A DNA stretch of 64,000 bases from an uncultured Oscillospiraceae bacterium (GCA_910589395.1 CAJUTL010000004.1:34355-98354), one strand, 5' to 3'; numbered from the stretch's first letter, positions 53,732-63,805 are shown. Translations and numbers: made by a program. The notes: a model not told the origin generated them from the sequence alone.

Positions 53732-56700
53732 ATGAGAACCATGTTCAAGAAAGCTGTAGCCAGCATATTGGCGTTGATGCTGCTTGTAGCATCTTTGCCT
53801 ATAAGTGCATCGGCTGCAGCAACAGACAAAGTAGACATTGACTTGTCTGTAGTATCACTTACTGATGAAGTGATAACTGCTATTGAAGGAGGCTACTTTC
53901 AGGATTATGTTGCCGAAGATGCAGGATTAGTCGACAAGACAAATACTGATTTGGCGAATCTTCCAGGGTATGCAGATGCCATTAACGGTATGGTCGGTGC
54001 GGTGGAAGGCAGCGGCACGGCGGAGGATCCTTATATTATTGAAAAGGGTCAGAAGTTTTTCGTAGCCGTGGATATGGAGCTGACCAGTGCAACAGTGACT
54101 GATGGCGTGGCCCAACAAGGTATTGCGAACAACAGCAGTATTCGTATGGATTATCCCGGTGGCGCGTTCAGTTATGATAGCATTGTTACAAGCTATATCA
54201 ATAACCCCGGCTTGAGAGGCCGCATCGCAACCTCTGAAACTGCCATGTGGGATTACTACCCCGGATCGACAGGATTTGAATTTACTGCTTCTGAGACGAA
54301 GAATATTCAGACAACCACTCCCGGAACAGGATCTATCCTGATTAATGCCGCCAATGGTAGCGGATTCCTGGCGAAGAATGCGGCATGGGATTTCCTTGTT
54401 CGCCTGTCTGCCGATAAGGTTGGTACCCATAAAATTGAAATTGAGAAATATGACAGCACAACGCAAATTGAGAACTGTGCGAGTAGCGCAATGAGCTTGG
54501 GCAGCTTAAACTACAAGAGAGCCCGCTCCACTGGAAATGCTACTGGTGGTAGCACGTTGCTGAAGAACTCTGAGTCTATCGTTTCAGAACCTATCTATGT
54601 TACCGTTACAAACCCCTCTGAAGCTCCCGATGGTAACTATGAAGGCGCGATCATCAACAAGAAGAACCTGCCTTACATGGCTGCCGCAGCGGCGGCCGAT
54701 GAAAATGCCCGTACCGACTACCTGAAGTTCCCCTCTGACGAGACGAAGTTCAAGGTGGGCGATACTGTTATGTTCTATAAGACCACCGAAAACGAAAACG
54801 AGTACGGAGAGCTGATCGGTGAAACCACCATCACGGCCGATAACTTGGTGGTGTTGAACGCTGACGGCACAGTAACCGCCGCTCCTTCTCTGAATGACGG
54901 CGATGCGGTAAACACCACGGAAGGCCTGGCCCTGAAGCTGGTGGATGACCTGAAGGGCAGCACCGAGGCGAATAAGCCTGTATCTGCTGATTACAGCTTC
55001 CTGAAGGACGAGAAAGAGATCTACATTGCCCGCCGGGAAAAGGTTGCCGATAGCGAGGAAGCGAAGGATCCCAGTTCTGCGGCAAGCAGCCCGAAGGTAG
55101 CGATCAACCCGGAAGAAAACATCTTCTATTACAGTAAGGATACCGATGTGGTGCCCGCTGGCGTTCCCGGCTCCAAGGATAATCCCCTGAAGATCAAGCT
55201 CGGAGACACCATGGAGGATGTACTTGATGCCTTAGACGCGGAGAATGTGATTCTTTCCACCAGTGTGAACGCTCCAGTGGAAAGCGGTGTACGTTCTCAG
55301 AATAGAGCTGAGACCTATGTGAATTCCTGGATGCAGGCTTCCCTGTATAACGGCACTGCCGGATTGACCCAGAAGGGCATGAATACCGATGGTGTTTATA
55401 ACAAGCACGGCCTGTTCACCATTCGGAATCCCTACAAGGAAAAGGAAATTGACGGCGTTACTTATAAACAGCCCACAGATTACTACAAGACTCCCAGCGC
55501 CATTCCCGAAGGCGGCTATGCCTCTGTAATCTATGTCAATGTGCTGCCTAACCCGGCGGATTACTATCTTGCAGTAAATGATGAAGGTACTTCCCTGACG
55601 GTTCTGGGAGATACAAAGGATTTCATGATCGAAAGTGATCAGATCTTCTTGTGGGACGATGAAACAAAAACCGGAATATCATGGGAAGCCCTGTTTACCA
55701 TTGACGCTGCCGATCTTACCAAAACCGGCATCACTCCTGAAACCTTGAAGAATACTCCTGCTGTAGGAGATATTATGTGGCTGAGCTATCAGAATACTCC
55801 GGTAGACGGTGTAACCTATACTCAGAGCGATAAGATTCAGATCCGCGTGGCCGATGGCGATACTGCTATTGTGCTGCAGGATACCGAGGTAGAGGAAACC
55901 TTCGGGCCCAAGGAAAAGCTGAATGATTTGTTGAATTATGTAGATCCTGTTAAATTCGTGGTGGTAGGCCCTGTTGAGAAAGGCGGGGAGGTAAAATCTG
56001 ATGAATTTACCCTCACGGCCGCCCAAATGAAGAAATGGGTCGGCAGTGCAAATGACGCGGGAGAGGATTCCTACGATACCGTGAATTCCAAGCTTTCCGT
56101 GAAAAAAGTGGCCGAGGACAATACAACAACCGATTCTGACTTGACCACCTTGAATGGAGAGAAAGTTCTGGATGATCGGTATGAAGTTTCCTTCCCCATT
56201 CCCGCAAACGAGGAAGGAAATGCTGAATACAATGCGCTTACCGGAAGCACAGTGAGAACGTATTCAAACACCGATCCGGGAATGCGTTCCGTAAAGATTA
56301 CTGCCAAAGTAGCAAGATCGATCAGACTATACGGAGCAAACCTTAAATTTGAGGTAACAGAAAATAAGCCTCTGGGTACCAAGGATACGGTACGGATCAC
56401 CGGTGACGAGGCCGGTCAGCTGGCGGAAGCTCTTGAAGCGGATGCCGGAAAGGTTCAGCTTACTTTGGTAAGTGAGGACGGAACCAAAACCGTAGGTGTG
56501 GCCTTTGGCAATTTGGACGGTGTGAAAGACATCACGGTGGAACCGGTCGAGGGCGGCTACAACTACACTGTGCAGTTTACGCAGACCGCCAGAGAGTATA
56601 ATACAAGGCTCAGGCTGTTTACCGGAATTACAGGTGGAGAAAGCAAAGAACAGACAATGAAAGATAGCGAGGGCAATGAAGTTCCGTTCCTTGTTGCGAA

Positions 56701-59700
56701 GCAGGAAGAGTACGCGCTTTTCAGTGTGGATCAGCCTACTCCTGAAACAGTACAGATCGTCAAGTCCGATCTGGTAGCCGATCCCGAAACCGACACCTAT
56801 ACCGCGGACGATGTCATTAACAAGATCGCTGATGTATCCGGTGTTACCGGGCCCAAGCTGACCTATGGCTATTATATGTCCGATGAGGAAAACAGTGGCA
56901 ATACCGCTCCGGTACAGGATCCTTCCGCCACTTGGTCTATGGCGGTAGTACCTGTAACTGGAAATATCTATGCGGCAGCCAACTGGACGGCAGGCGGAAC
57001 CGATTTTGAGACCGCTCCTGTTACCATCACGTTGAACGACGGCGTAGTAGACTGGACGGCTCTGTCCGCGGCAAATAAGAATACTGCGGATACTGCTGAG
57101 ACTACCCTGCCCATCAACAAGCCCAGCGCAACCTGGACAGCTCCCGTCATCACCCAGAAGGTGGAAGTGGTAGCGAAGAAGTATGATGAGGAAGAAACTC
57201 CGAAGCCCAGCGATATCATTACGAACAGCTCTGATACCGTTGCTAATAACAATCCCTATCCTCAGAACGATGAGATCAGGGTGCACAACGGCCCCGCTGC
57301 TGATGGCTATGCCAATCTGGTAGTGGATATCTATACCGCTTATGACGCGGAGAACGACAAGCTCAGCGGGCATATTGCTTCCGCCAAGCTGGGAACTGAT
57401 GATACCACCGTTTCTCTCCCCGCAGTGTTCGATTCCGGTATTGCTCCCGCCACCGTGCTGAATTCCATGGGCGGTAAGCTCTGGTATACGGTGAGAAAAG
57501 AAGCCGCGGCCGGCGTGCCCGGTATGGCTCCCTCCGATCCCATTGCGAAGGCTTACAATGTGGAAGATTACATTCTCTGGACCGGTGCAGGGTTGCCCTC
57601 CATTACCCCTGAGACCCTCCAGATGAGGTACAGCGAGACCGGCGCAGTCGATTTTGAGAACAATATCAAGACCAGACTGCCCAATACCGCGAAAGCTGTT
57701 GCGGTGCATCTTACTCAGGACGAGAACGGCAAGTATGAAATTCGGAACAGCGAGCAAGTCACTGTCTATCCCACAGTGAAGCAGTGGCTCACCGCCGCAG
57801 GCGATCCTGTGACCGATGCGACCTTCTCTGATCCCGCGCCGGACGCCACCGCCGACTATCAGTTGAAGGCTCAGTATGATGCGGCAAGCGTCACTACTCC
57901 CGGCGATGATCCCGATGCGCCGAAGAATGAAATCAATGTTCCTGAGGGTCTGAGCGATGACAAGACAGCAAAAATCATCTCTCGTATCGACGCCGTGGGC
58001 ACAACCTCTCCCGAGGTTACCCCTGCCGCTGGGTATGATATCACCAATGAGGTCACCCTGACCCTCACAGATGATACTACTACTGTGGCGAAAACGGTGA
58101 AGCCCGATCCCGCCGCTGTGAAGATCGATCCCAGCACGGATCCCGACCATCCCGAAAACTACACCATCAATATTGATATTTCCGGCGCCACAAACAAGGA
58201 TGATTTTGATATCACCAAAATGGACGTGATCGTCAAGTATCCCGGCCCTGATGGAAATTATCATTACTTCCTGCTGCCCACTCCGTTTACCGCTGTGGAA
58301 GGCGAGGAAGGCAAGATCACTCCCGCTGTGATCAATAAGGACAGCGCCACGGTAACAGGAGATGATCTGGCGGCGAAGATCGGCAACGATCCCAGCTTGG
58401 CAGGCCTCACCTTTGAAAGCTTCCAGGGCTTGGATCCCACCGTGAACGGTACAGTGGAAATCTATTTCAAGGAAGCGGACAAGGTCAAGTCTGACCGTCA
58501 GGACGCCACTTATGAAAAGGCCTCCGGCGCGCTGACGATTGCGAAGGATACCAGAATTGCGACTTTGAATGTGACTGCCGGTATGATTCTGAACAACCAG
58601 AGTCTGCTGGATCTGGTGAAGAGCTATACTTCCGCTACAGCAACCCTCAGCAACAATACGGAATCGTTGCCCATTGCTCTGAAGACCTCCGGCACTGGCG
58701 CAAATGTGGATTGGACGCTGAAGAAGGTTTCCTTTGTGAATGAAGGTACAGAGACAGAAAGTGTTAACTGGACCGGTACCGGCGATTGGACCGGAACCGT
58801 AGCAGATAACTACAGCGAGGCACTTGCCAATGTACCTGACGGAAACAATGGATTTGCTCTGGTGGCTGATTTTGACGAAACCGCTTTGACAGAGCAAAAT
58901 ATTACCAATGCAGATCCCGAAAAAAAGGTTGCATTTGTCAAGATTAAGCTGTATACTAATTACGACCCCGATAATCCGGAGAACCAGAACCCGTTGCAGC
59001 TGACAGAAGGCAACAGCGACGTATGGAAGAGCCTGAAGGCAGACAGCACGGCAGATGACGCCGCGAAGACAGCGGCACAGCAGTATCTGGATTCTGTGAA
59101 TGCAGCCCTGGAAGAGGGAGCGGAAGCAAGAACTGTGAACTCTTACAGAGATGAGCTGGTGTTCTATTACGGAACCGAAGGTTATTATCAGACCAATGCG
59201 AACAACCCGGACTATGTGGCAAAGTATGTAGACGCTACGGTAGATTCGGAGGGTAACGCACAGGAAGCAGACTACAGTGGAATGATAGCAACCGTAGATG
59301 GAACCGCGATAGCAGACTGGTTGGCGGCAAATCCGGACGCTGAAATTAAGGTTCAGGAAGTTGTCATAGGAGATGATGGATACGGAAGCAGCCGTGCCCA
59401 GTTGTACACAGTGGGCGAGGGGGAAGGTGCGCAAGCGCATATCCAGCCCAACACCGGCGCTGAAGTAACAAACTACTTTGACAGCACTTTGACGACAAAC
59501 AGCACAGTGCGTGGGGAAGAGTATTACCGGATCATCTACACCATCAAGGTAGATGGAGAACTCTATACGGCATATCGTGACGTAAAGCTGAGATACGAGA
59601 CTGGCGACGTAGACCTGAGCGATAACATCAATACAGGTGACGCAGCATTGATCGTTGATAAGGCGAATAATGTAACCCTTCCGTTTGTAGATGCGGAAGG

Positions 59701-59830
59701 AGCAGAAATTATGAGCCTGGTGCTGCAACTGATGGATGTGGACATGAGCGGAAACGCCAACACAGGTGACGCGGCGCTGATCGTTGATAAGGCGAATGAC
59801 GTATACACGATACCGCCCATGAGATTCTAA
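53732..59830 (+). CDS. Surface protein D: cohesin-like N-terminus and dockerin-like C-terminus
   Basis: A predicted exported protein of 2032 residues. The ATG at 53732 is preferred over an in-frame ATG at 53708 because AATGGAGGAAAA precedes it, the same context as in gene E. The signal peptide follows (KKAVASILALMLLVASLP). Residues of about 75-290 are a beta-rich domain with GQKFFVAVDMELTSAT, GIANNSSIRMDYPGGAF and GSILINAANGSGF, closely matched in gene E and compatible with a cohesin-like fold (inference). The middle (about 300-1740) has several beta domains without D-Q-Y-G cores; parts resemble the tail of C, such as LNVTAGMILNNQSLLDLV against LNLTAGMVSTEQTLLDLV. Residues 1747-1958 are the module shared with C, followed by dockerin-like segments DVDLSDNINTGD and DVDMSGNANTGD and the ending YTIPPMRF, also shared with C. 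No SLH domain and no enzyme motif were seen. It could act as a connector, with one binding end at each terminus. Confidence 0.94.
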   Translation: MRTMFKKAVASILALMLLVASLPISASAAATDKVDIDLSVVSLTDEVITAIEGGYFQDYVAEDAGLVDKTNTDLANLPGYADAINGMVGAVEGSGTAEDPYIIEKGQKFFVAVDMELTSATVTDGVAQQGIANNSSIRMDYPGGAFSYDSIVTSYINNPGLRGRIATSETAMWDYYPGSTGFEFTASETKNIQTTTPGTGSILINAANGSGFLAKNAAWDFLVRLSADKVGTHKIEIEKYDSTTQIENCASSAMSLGSLNYKRARSTGNATGGSTLLKNSESIVSEPIYVTVTNPSEAPDGNYEGAIINKKNLPYMAAAAAADENARTDYLKFPSDETKFKVGDTVMFYKTTENENEYGELIGETTITADNLVVLNADGTVTAAPSLNDGDAVNTTEGLALKLVDDLKGSTEANKPVSADYSFLKDEKEIYIARREKVADSEEAKDPSSAASSPKVAINPEENIFYYSKDTDVVPAGVPGSKDNPLKIKLGDTMEDVLDALDAENVILSTSVNAPVESGVRSQNRAETYVNSWMQASLYNGTAGLTQKGMNTDGVYNKHGLFTIRNPYKEKEIDGVTYKQPTDYYKTPSAIPEGGYASVIYVNVLPNPADYYLAVNDEGTSLTVLGDTKDFMIESDQIFLWDDETKTGISWEALFTIDAADLTKTGITPETLKNTPAVGDIMWLSYQNTPVDGVTYTQSDKIQIRVADGDTAIVLQDTEVEETFGPKEKLNDLLNYVDPVKFVVVGPVEKGGEVKSDEFTLTAAQMKKWVGSANDAGEDSYDTVNSKLSVKKVAEDNTTTDSDLTTLNGEKVLDDRYEVSFPIPANEEGNAEYNALTGSTVRTYSNTDPGMRSVKITAKVARSIRLYGANLKFEVTENKPLGTKDTVRITGDEAGQLAEALEADAGKVQLTLVSEDGTKTVGVAFGNLDGVKDITVEPVEGGYNYTVQFTQTAREYNTRLRLFTGITGGESKEQTMKDSEGNEVPFLVAKQEEYALFSVDQPTPETVQIVKSDLVADPETDTYTADDVINKIADVSGVTGPKLTYGYYMSDEENSGNTAPVQDPSATWSMAVVPVTGNIYAAANWTAGGTDFETAPVTITLNDGVVDWTALSAANKNTADTAETTLPINKPSATWTAPVITQKVEVVAKKYDEEETPKPSDIITNSSDTVANNNPYPQNDEIRVHNGPAADGYANLVVDIYTAYDAENDKLSGHIASAKLGTDDTTVSLPAVFDSGIAPATVLNSMGGKLWYTVRKEAAAGVPGMAPSDPIAKAYNVEDYILWTGAGLPSITPETLQMRYSETGAVDFENNIKTRLPNTAKAVAVHLTQDENGKYEIRNSEQVTVYPTVKQWLTAAGDPVTDATFSDPAPDATADYQLKAQYDAASVTTPGDDPDAPKNEINVPEGLSDDKTAKIISRIDAVGTTSPEVTPAAGYDITNEVTLTLTDDTTTVAKTVKPDPAAVKIDPSTDPDHPENYTINIDISGATNKDDFDITKMDVIVKYPGPDGNYHYFLLPTPFTAVEGEEGKITPAVINKDSATVTGDDLAAKIGNDPSLAGLTFESFQGLDPTVNGTVEIYFKEADKVKSDRQDATYEKASGALTIAKDTRIATLNVTAGMILNNQSLLDLVKSYTSATATLSNNTESLPIALKTSGTGANVDWTLKKVSFVNEGTETESVNWTGTGDWTGTVADNYSEALANVPDGNNGFALVADFDETALTEQNITNADPEKKVAFVKIKLYTNYDPDNPENQNPLQLTEGNSDVWKSLKADSTADDAAKTAAQQYLDSVNAALEEGAEARTVNSYRDELVFYYGTEGYYQTNANNPDYVAKYVDATVDSEGNAQEADYSGMIATVDGTAIADWLAANPDAEIKVQEVVIGDDGYGSSRAQLYTVGEGEGAQAHIQPNTGAEVTNYFDSTLTTNSTVRGEEYYRIIYTIKVDGELYTAYRDVKLRYETGDVDLSDNINTGDAALIVDKANNVTLPFVDAEGAEIMSLVLQLMDVDMSGNANTGDAALIVDKANDVYTIPPMRF
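58970..59646 (+). repeat. 677-bp near-identical direct repeat, copy 2 (3' end of gene D)
   Basis: Partner of 52782-53458, with one difference seen by eye. It lies in the same reading frame and the same domain context. After its end the two genes still encode similar proteins (LVLQLMDVDMSGNANTGD against LILQLMDVDMSENANTGD) but with many synonymous and non-synonymous changes. Confidence 0.95.
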
Positions 59831-59926
59831 CAAAGAAGTAGAGTTGGAAACAATGGAAGGGAGAGCGATAAAACGATAAAGGAAACAGCACAGTTCGTAA
59901 AAAGAAAAAATGGAGGAAAAGCATTC

Positions 59927-62900
59927 ATGAAGACAAAGTTCAAAAGAGCAGTAGCTAGTTTGTTGGCATTGATGCTGATTGTGGCAGCAATCCCTATGAG
60001 CGTGTCGGCTGCTGCATCAGACAAATTCAAGGCAGATTTGTCTGTAGTATCACTGCCTCAGGCAGCAATGGACGCGATTGATGGCGATTACTTTACTGAC
60101 TATTTTACTGATGAAGGGCTAGTTGATAGCAAAAATAGTGATGTAACTAAGCTTGCTGGCTACGCAACAGCCGTTAATAGCGTACCAACAAAAGTAAAGG
60201 GTTCTGGTACGCAGGCGGATCCTTATGTAGTTCAGAAAGGCCAACCCTTCTTTGTGGCTGTGGACTTGGAGCTGACATCAGCAACAGATACTACTGATGG
60301 TGTAGCTGGTCAGGGTATTGCCAATAATAGCAGTATCCGTTTAGATTTTCCTAATGGGGCATTTAACTACCAGAAGGTTCTTACCAACTACATTTGTTCT
60401 ACTGGCTTGAGAGGGCGTATTCCGGCATCAAACAAGGCAGTATGGGACTATCATCCTGGTGCTACTGGGTTTGAGTTTACTGGTGCTTTTACACAGAACA
60501 TTCAAACTTCCACTCCCGGGACAAGTTCAATTCTGATTAATGCTGCAAACGGTACCGGTTTTGTACCCCGCAGTGCAACTTGGGACTGCTTGGTTATGCT
60601 TACTGCTACTGGCAGTGGCACTCATAAGGTTTTTGTTGAGCCGTATGATTCTACCACAGAAATTACTGACTGTGCAAACGGTGCTATGTCACTGGGTGTT
60701 GTAAACTATAAGAGCGCCCGTGCCGATACTAATGGAAATACCAGCGGTGCCAGTACTCTGCTGAAGAACTCTGAGTCTCTGGTTAGCACTCCTATTTACG
60801 TTACAGTTGAGTCTAATGATCCCGCTATCAGCATCACCGCGAACCAGAAGCTGGATCCCGTGGATACCGCTAAGGTTTCTGTAACGCTGAAGAACGGCAA
60901 GTGGGCCACTTCTCTGACCGCTGCGAACTTCGAGGTTCAGGACGGCGGAACTGCTGTAAGCGGTGCGGTAACTGCTGTTACCCGCAAGAGCGATACAGTG
61001 GTTGAGCTGACCATCAAGGGTTCTATTCTGAGCAGCGCTAAGAACTATACCATTCAGGCCAAGGCAGCCAGCCATACCGCTACCTCCGGCGATCCCACTT
61101 CGGATATTGCCACCACTGAGACCTTCACTGTAAAGGAAGCTCTCATCGGTACGGTTGCTCTGGCAGCGAACAACAGCCATGCCACCAGCCCGGTATACGG
61201 CGATACCATCACTGCTACTTATAGCGGCGGCAATGCTGTCAGCGCCAAGTATCAGTGGAAGGTAGGCGGCACCAATAAGGGTACCGACTCCAACACTTAT
61301 ACTCCTGTAGCTGCCGATGTTGGCAAGACCATCACCTGCACCGTTACAGATAAGGGCACAAACGGCAAGTATGGCAGTGTAGTCAGCACCGCTACTTCCG
61401 CTGTAGCGAAGAAGACTCTGACCGCTCCTGTGGCAGCCGATATTACTAACGTTCCCGCGATCAAGCAGGGCGCTACTACTCTGACTGCTAACGGCACCTA
61501 TACCTTCAAGACCAGCAACGGTCTGGTTGGTACCGATACGGTCACCGTAACCTACGTTGCTACCTATCAGAGCTCTGCTACTAAGGGCACTGTCAATAAT
61601 GTAAGCGTTGCGCTGGGTACTGCCCTGGCTGGCGCTCAGAAGGATGCTTACACCTTCGCTGGCGCTACTGTAACGGGTGTCAAGGGCGAAGTAAGCGAAT
61701 CCAAGTACACCTTGAACACCACCGGCGGTTCCGCCACCTATACTGGTGACCATGTTACCGGTACTACCGTTTCCAACCAGGGCGGTAAGGTAACAGGTAC
61801 TGTTTCCGCTGCTACTCTGAACGGCGGTGTTCTGAGCAGCGTAGCCATCACTGGTGTAAACGGTGTAAGCGCTAAGGTTACAAACGATGGCTCTGACGGC
61901 AACGATGCTACCTTCGAGTTCACACTGCCTGCCACCACCGATGTGGTGACTGTCACTGTGGCTCTGACCATCGGTAAGGGTATCACCACCGTGGCCTTCG
62001 ATAGCCTGAACAAGACTTACGATGGCACTACCGAGTTCAAGGGTGAAGTTAGCACCGCCGGTGTAACGCTGGAGGACTTCGGCATCACCGCTATCGAGTA
62101 TGCTTCCGCCGACGCGGCAAACGGCGTAACCATCAATGTTACTCCCGCCAGCGCTCTGGGTATGGAAAAAGTGATTGGCGATGCAACCTATAAGTTCCCC
62201 GCGGCTCTGACCGGCGATATCGCCAAGGCCACTGCCACAACGATCACCACAGAGATTCCTACCGGCAAAATTCCTGCCACTGCTGACGGAGACACCGTAG
62301 CGGAAGCGATTTTGAACGGTGCCATTAAGGTAGAGGGTATCGATGTTTCTCAGGGTAAGGTTGGCGATTACTTCACGAAGGAAGATATCATCAACGCTCT
62401 GAAGGCTCTGGGCGCGCCCATCTATACGGCAGGCGGCGAGGCTGTAGAGGCTACTGCCCATGACGCGACGGCTACGGAAGCTCTGACTGAGATCACCGAG
62501 GGTGTTGTAGGCGATACCTACACCTTCGCTGAGGGTACCACCGTAACGATCGATGGCGTTGCTGTTGATGCCACTACCGGTACCCAGAAGGGCCTCACCT
62601 TCACCGTAGATGAGAACGGTATCGTAACCGTGACTGTTGGAGAAAACGTGGAAGCTTGCGAAATCAAGTTCACTCCCGACGGCGGATCCGAGACCACGAT
62701 CAATGTCAGCGCGTTTACCGCTACTCCTGTTTCCGCAGGCGGCGAAGAGAAGTGGGACTTCAGCTCCAAGGCTGGCCAGAGCATTTCTCTGAACCTGACC
62801 ATGGCTACCGCTGATGGCGCTACCGCTCTGGGCAAGAACTTTGAAGATGTAGCGGGCAAGACCCTGGCTGTTACCGCTAACATCAATGCCAAGGGCCAGG

Positions 62901-63763
62901 CTGTTACCTCCGGCATCAGCTTTGATACCAAGGGCTACGGCAAGGCTTCCTTCGATACCGCCGATGTTGGCGCCGATGGCCTGATCGCCGAGCTGCCCAC
63001 AGTTACCGATGTTGTCAAGGGCGCTGAGTTCGTAGGCTGGTCCGTAGACGGCACCGTAGCGAAGATCGTTGATATCAAGACCTTCAAGCCCAAGGACGGC
63101 CAGACCCTCTATGCCGCGTTCCGTGGCTACATGGTTGGCGATGGCAACGGCAAGGTTCGTCCCGCCGCCAACGTGACCCGTGCAGAGTTGGCCAAGATGC
63201 TGGTTGTTGCGGCCGGTATCTATGACTCCACCAAGGATTACGGCAAGCCCGACTTCACTGACGTTGGCAATGCATGGTATACTTCCTACATTGCTTGCGC
63301 TCAGCAGGCTGGGATCGCTCTGGGCGACGGCAACGGCAAGTTCCGTCCCAACGATAAGATCACCCGTGAAGAGGCCTCCATCCTGATCGCCAAGACCTTC
63401 AAGGTTGAGGTAAAGAAAGGCGGCACCACCGATAAGGTAAAGGACTTCGATAAGGTTTCCAGCTGGGCTAAGGATTACGTTGCTGCCCTGTGCAACAACG
63501 GCACCATCTCCGGCTACACCGATGGCACCTTCCGCGCTGGTTCCAACATCAAGCGTATGGAGTCTGCCACGATGACCAACCACTACATCGGCCTCACCGA
63601 TGCGGAGAAGGAAGCCATCAAGACCAGCACCGATATCACGAACCCCTTCACCGATATCAATACCGACGACACCAAGTGGGCTTATGCCGACCTGATGTTT
63701 GCCTCCCTGAGTGTTCCCGCTTCCTACTACGGAACCGAGATCACCATGCCCGAGGCGAAGTAA
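59927..63763 (+). CDS. SLH-anchored surface protein E with cohesin-like N-terminus
   Basis: A predicted exported protein of 1278 residues. The ATG follows AATGGAGGAAAA and starts a signal peptide (KRAVASLLALMLIVAAIPM). Residues of about 70-290 match the N-terminal domain of gene D (GQPFFVAVDLELTSAT, GIANNSSIRLDFPNGAF, SSILINAANGTGF). Then come Ig-like units, including one with NTYTPVAADVGKTITCTVTD near 460 and a YDG/MBG-like unit with NKTYDGTT near 694. An InlB-like segment (EFVGWSVDG) lies near 1040. Three SLH domains fill about 1067-1278 (GDGNGKVRP, TRAE; GDGNGKFRP, TREE; GYTDGTFRAG with an altered KRME motif in the third). Codon use after about 60830 is more uniform than in the first 900 bases, which may reflect high expression or a different origin of the N-terminal domain. 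It is the last gene of the locus. Likely role: wall-bound presenter of a D-like receptor domain. Confidence 0.94.
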   Translation: MKTKFKRAVASLLALMLIVAAIPMSVSAAASDKFKADLSVVSLPQAAMDAIDGDYFTDYFTDEGLVDSKNSDVTKLAGYATAVNSVPTKVKGSGTQADPYVVQKGQPFFVAVDLELTSATDTTDGVAGQGIANNSSIRLDFPNGAFNYQKVLTNYICSTGLRGRIPASNKAVWDYHPGATGFEFTGAFTQNIQTSTPGTSSILINAANGTGFVPRSATWDCLVMLTATGSGTHKVFVEPYDSTTEITDCANGAMSLGVVNYKSARADTNGNTSGASTLLKNSESLVSTPIYVTVESNDPAISITANQKLDPVDTAKVSVTLKNGKWATSLTAANFEVQDGGTAVSGAVTAVTRKSDTVVELTIKGSILSSAKNYTIQAKAASHTATSGDPTSDIATTETFTVKEALIGTVALAANNSHATSPVYGDTITATYSGGNAVSAKYQWKVGGTNKGTDSNTYTPVAADVGKTITCTVTDKGTNGKYGSVVSTATSAVAKKTLTAPVAADITNVPAIKQGATTLTANGTYTFKTSNGLVGTDTVTVTYVATYQSSATKGTVNNVSVALGTALAGAQKDAYTFAGATVTGVKGEVSESKYTLNTTGGSATYTGDHVTGTTVSNQGGKVTGTVSAATLNGGVLSSVAITGVNGVSAKVTNDGSDGNDATFEFTLPATTDVVTVTVALTIGKGITTVAFDSLNKTYDGTTEFKGEVSTAGVTLEDFGITAIEYASADAANGVTINVTPASALGMEKVIGDATYKFPAALTGDIAKATATTITTEIPTGKIPATADGDTVAEAILNGAIKVEGIDVSQGKVGDYFTKEDIINALKALGAPIYTAGGEAVEATAHDATATEALTEITEGVVGDTYTFAEGTTVTIDGVAVDATTGTQKGLTFTVDENGIVTVTVGENVEACEIKFTPDGGSETTINVSAFTATPVSAGGEEKWDFSSKAGQSISLNLTMATADGATALGKNFEDVAGKTLAVTANINAKGQAVTSGISFDTKGYGKASFDTADVGADGLIAELPTVTDVVKGAEFVGWSVDGTVAKIVDIKTFKPKDGQTLYAAFRGYMVGDGNGKVRPAANVTRAELAKMLVVAAGIYDSTKDYGKPDFTDVGNAWYTSYIACAQQAGIALGDGNGKFRPNDKITREEASILIAKTFKVEVKKGGTTDKVKDFDKVSSWAKDYVAALCNNGTISGYTDGTFRAGSNIKRMESATMTNHYIGLTDAEKEAIKTSTDITNPFTDINTDDTKWAYADLMFASLSVPASYYGTEITMPEAK

Positions 63764-63805
63764 GAACTTGATCGCCCAATGGCGAATTTCGGTTAATCCC
63801 GAATA

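Noticed and set aside
59844..59872. Possible promoter TTGGAA-17-GATAAA before gene E
   Set aside because: Only four of six matches in each hexamer; no better than chance in this A-rich gap. A separate promoter for E cannot be excluded.
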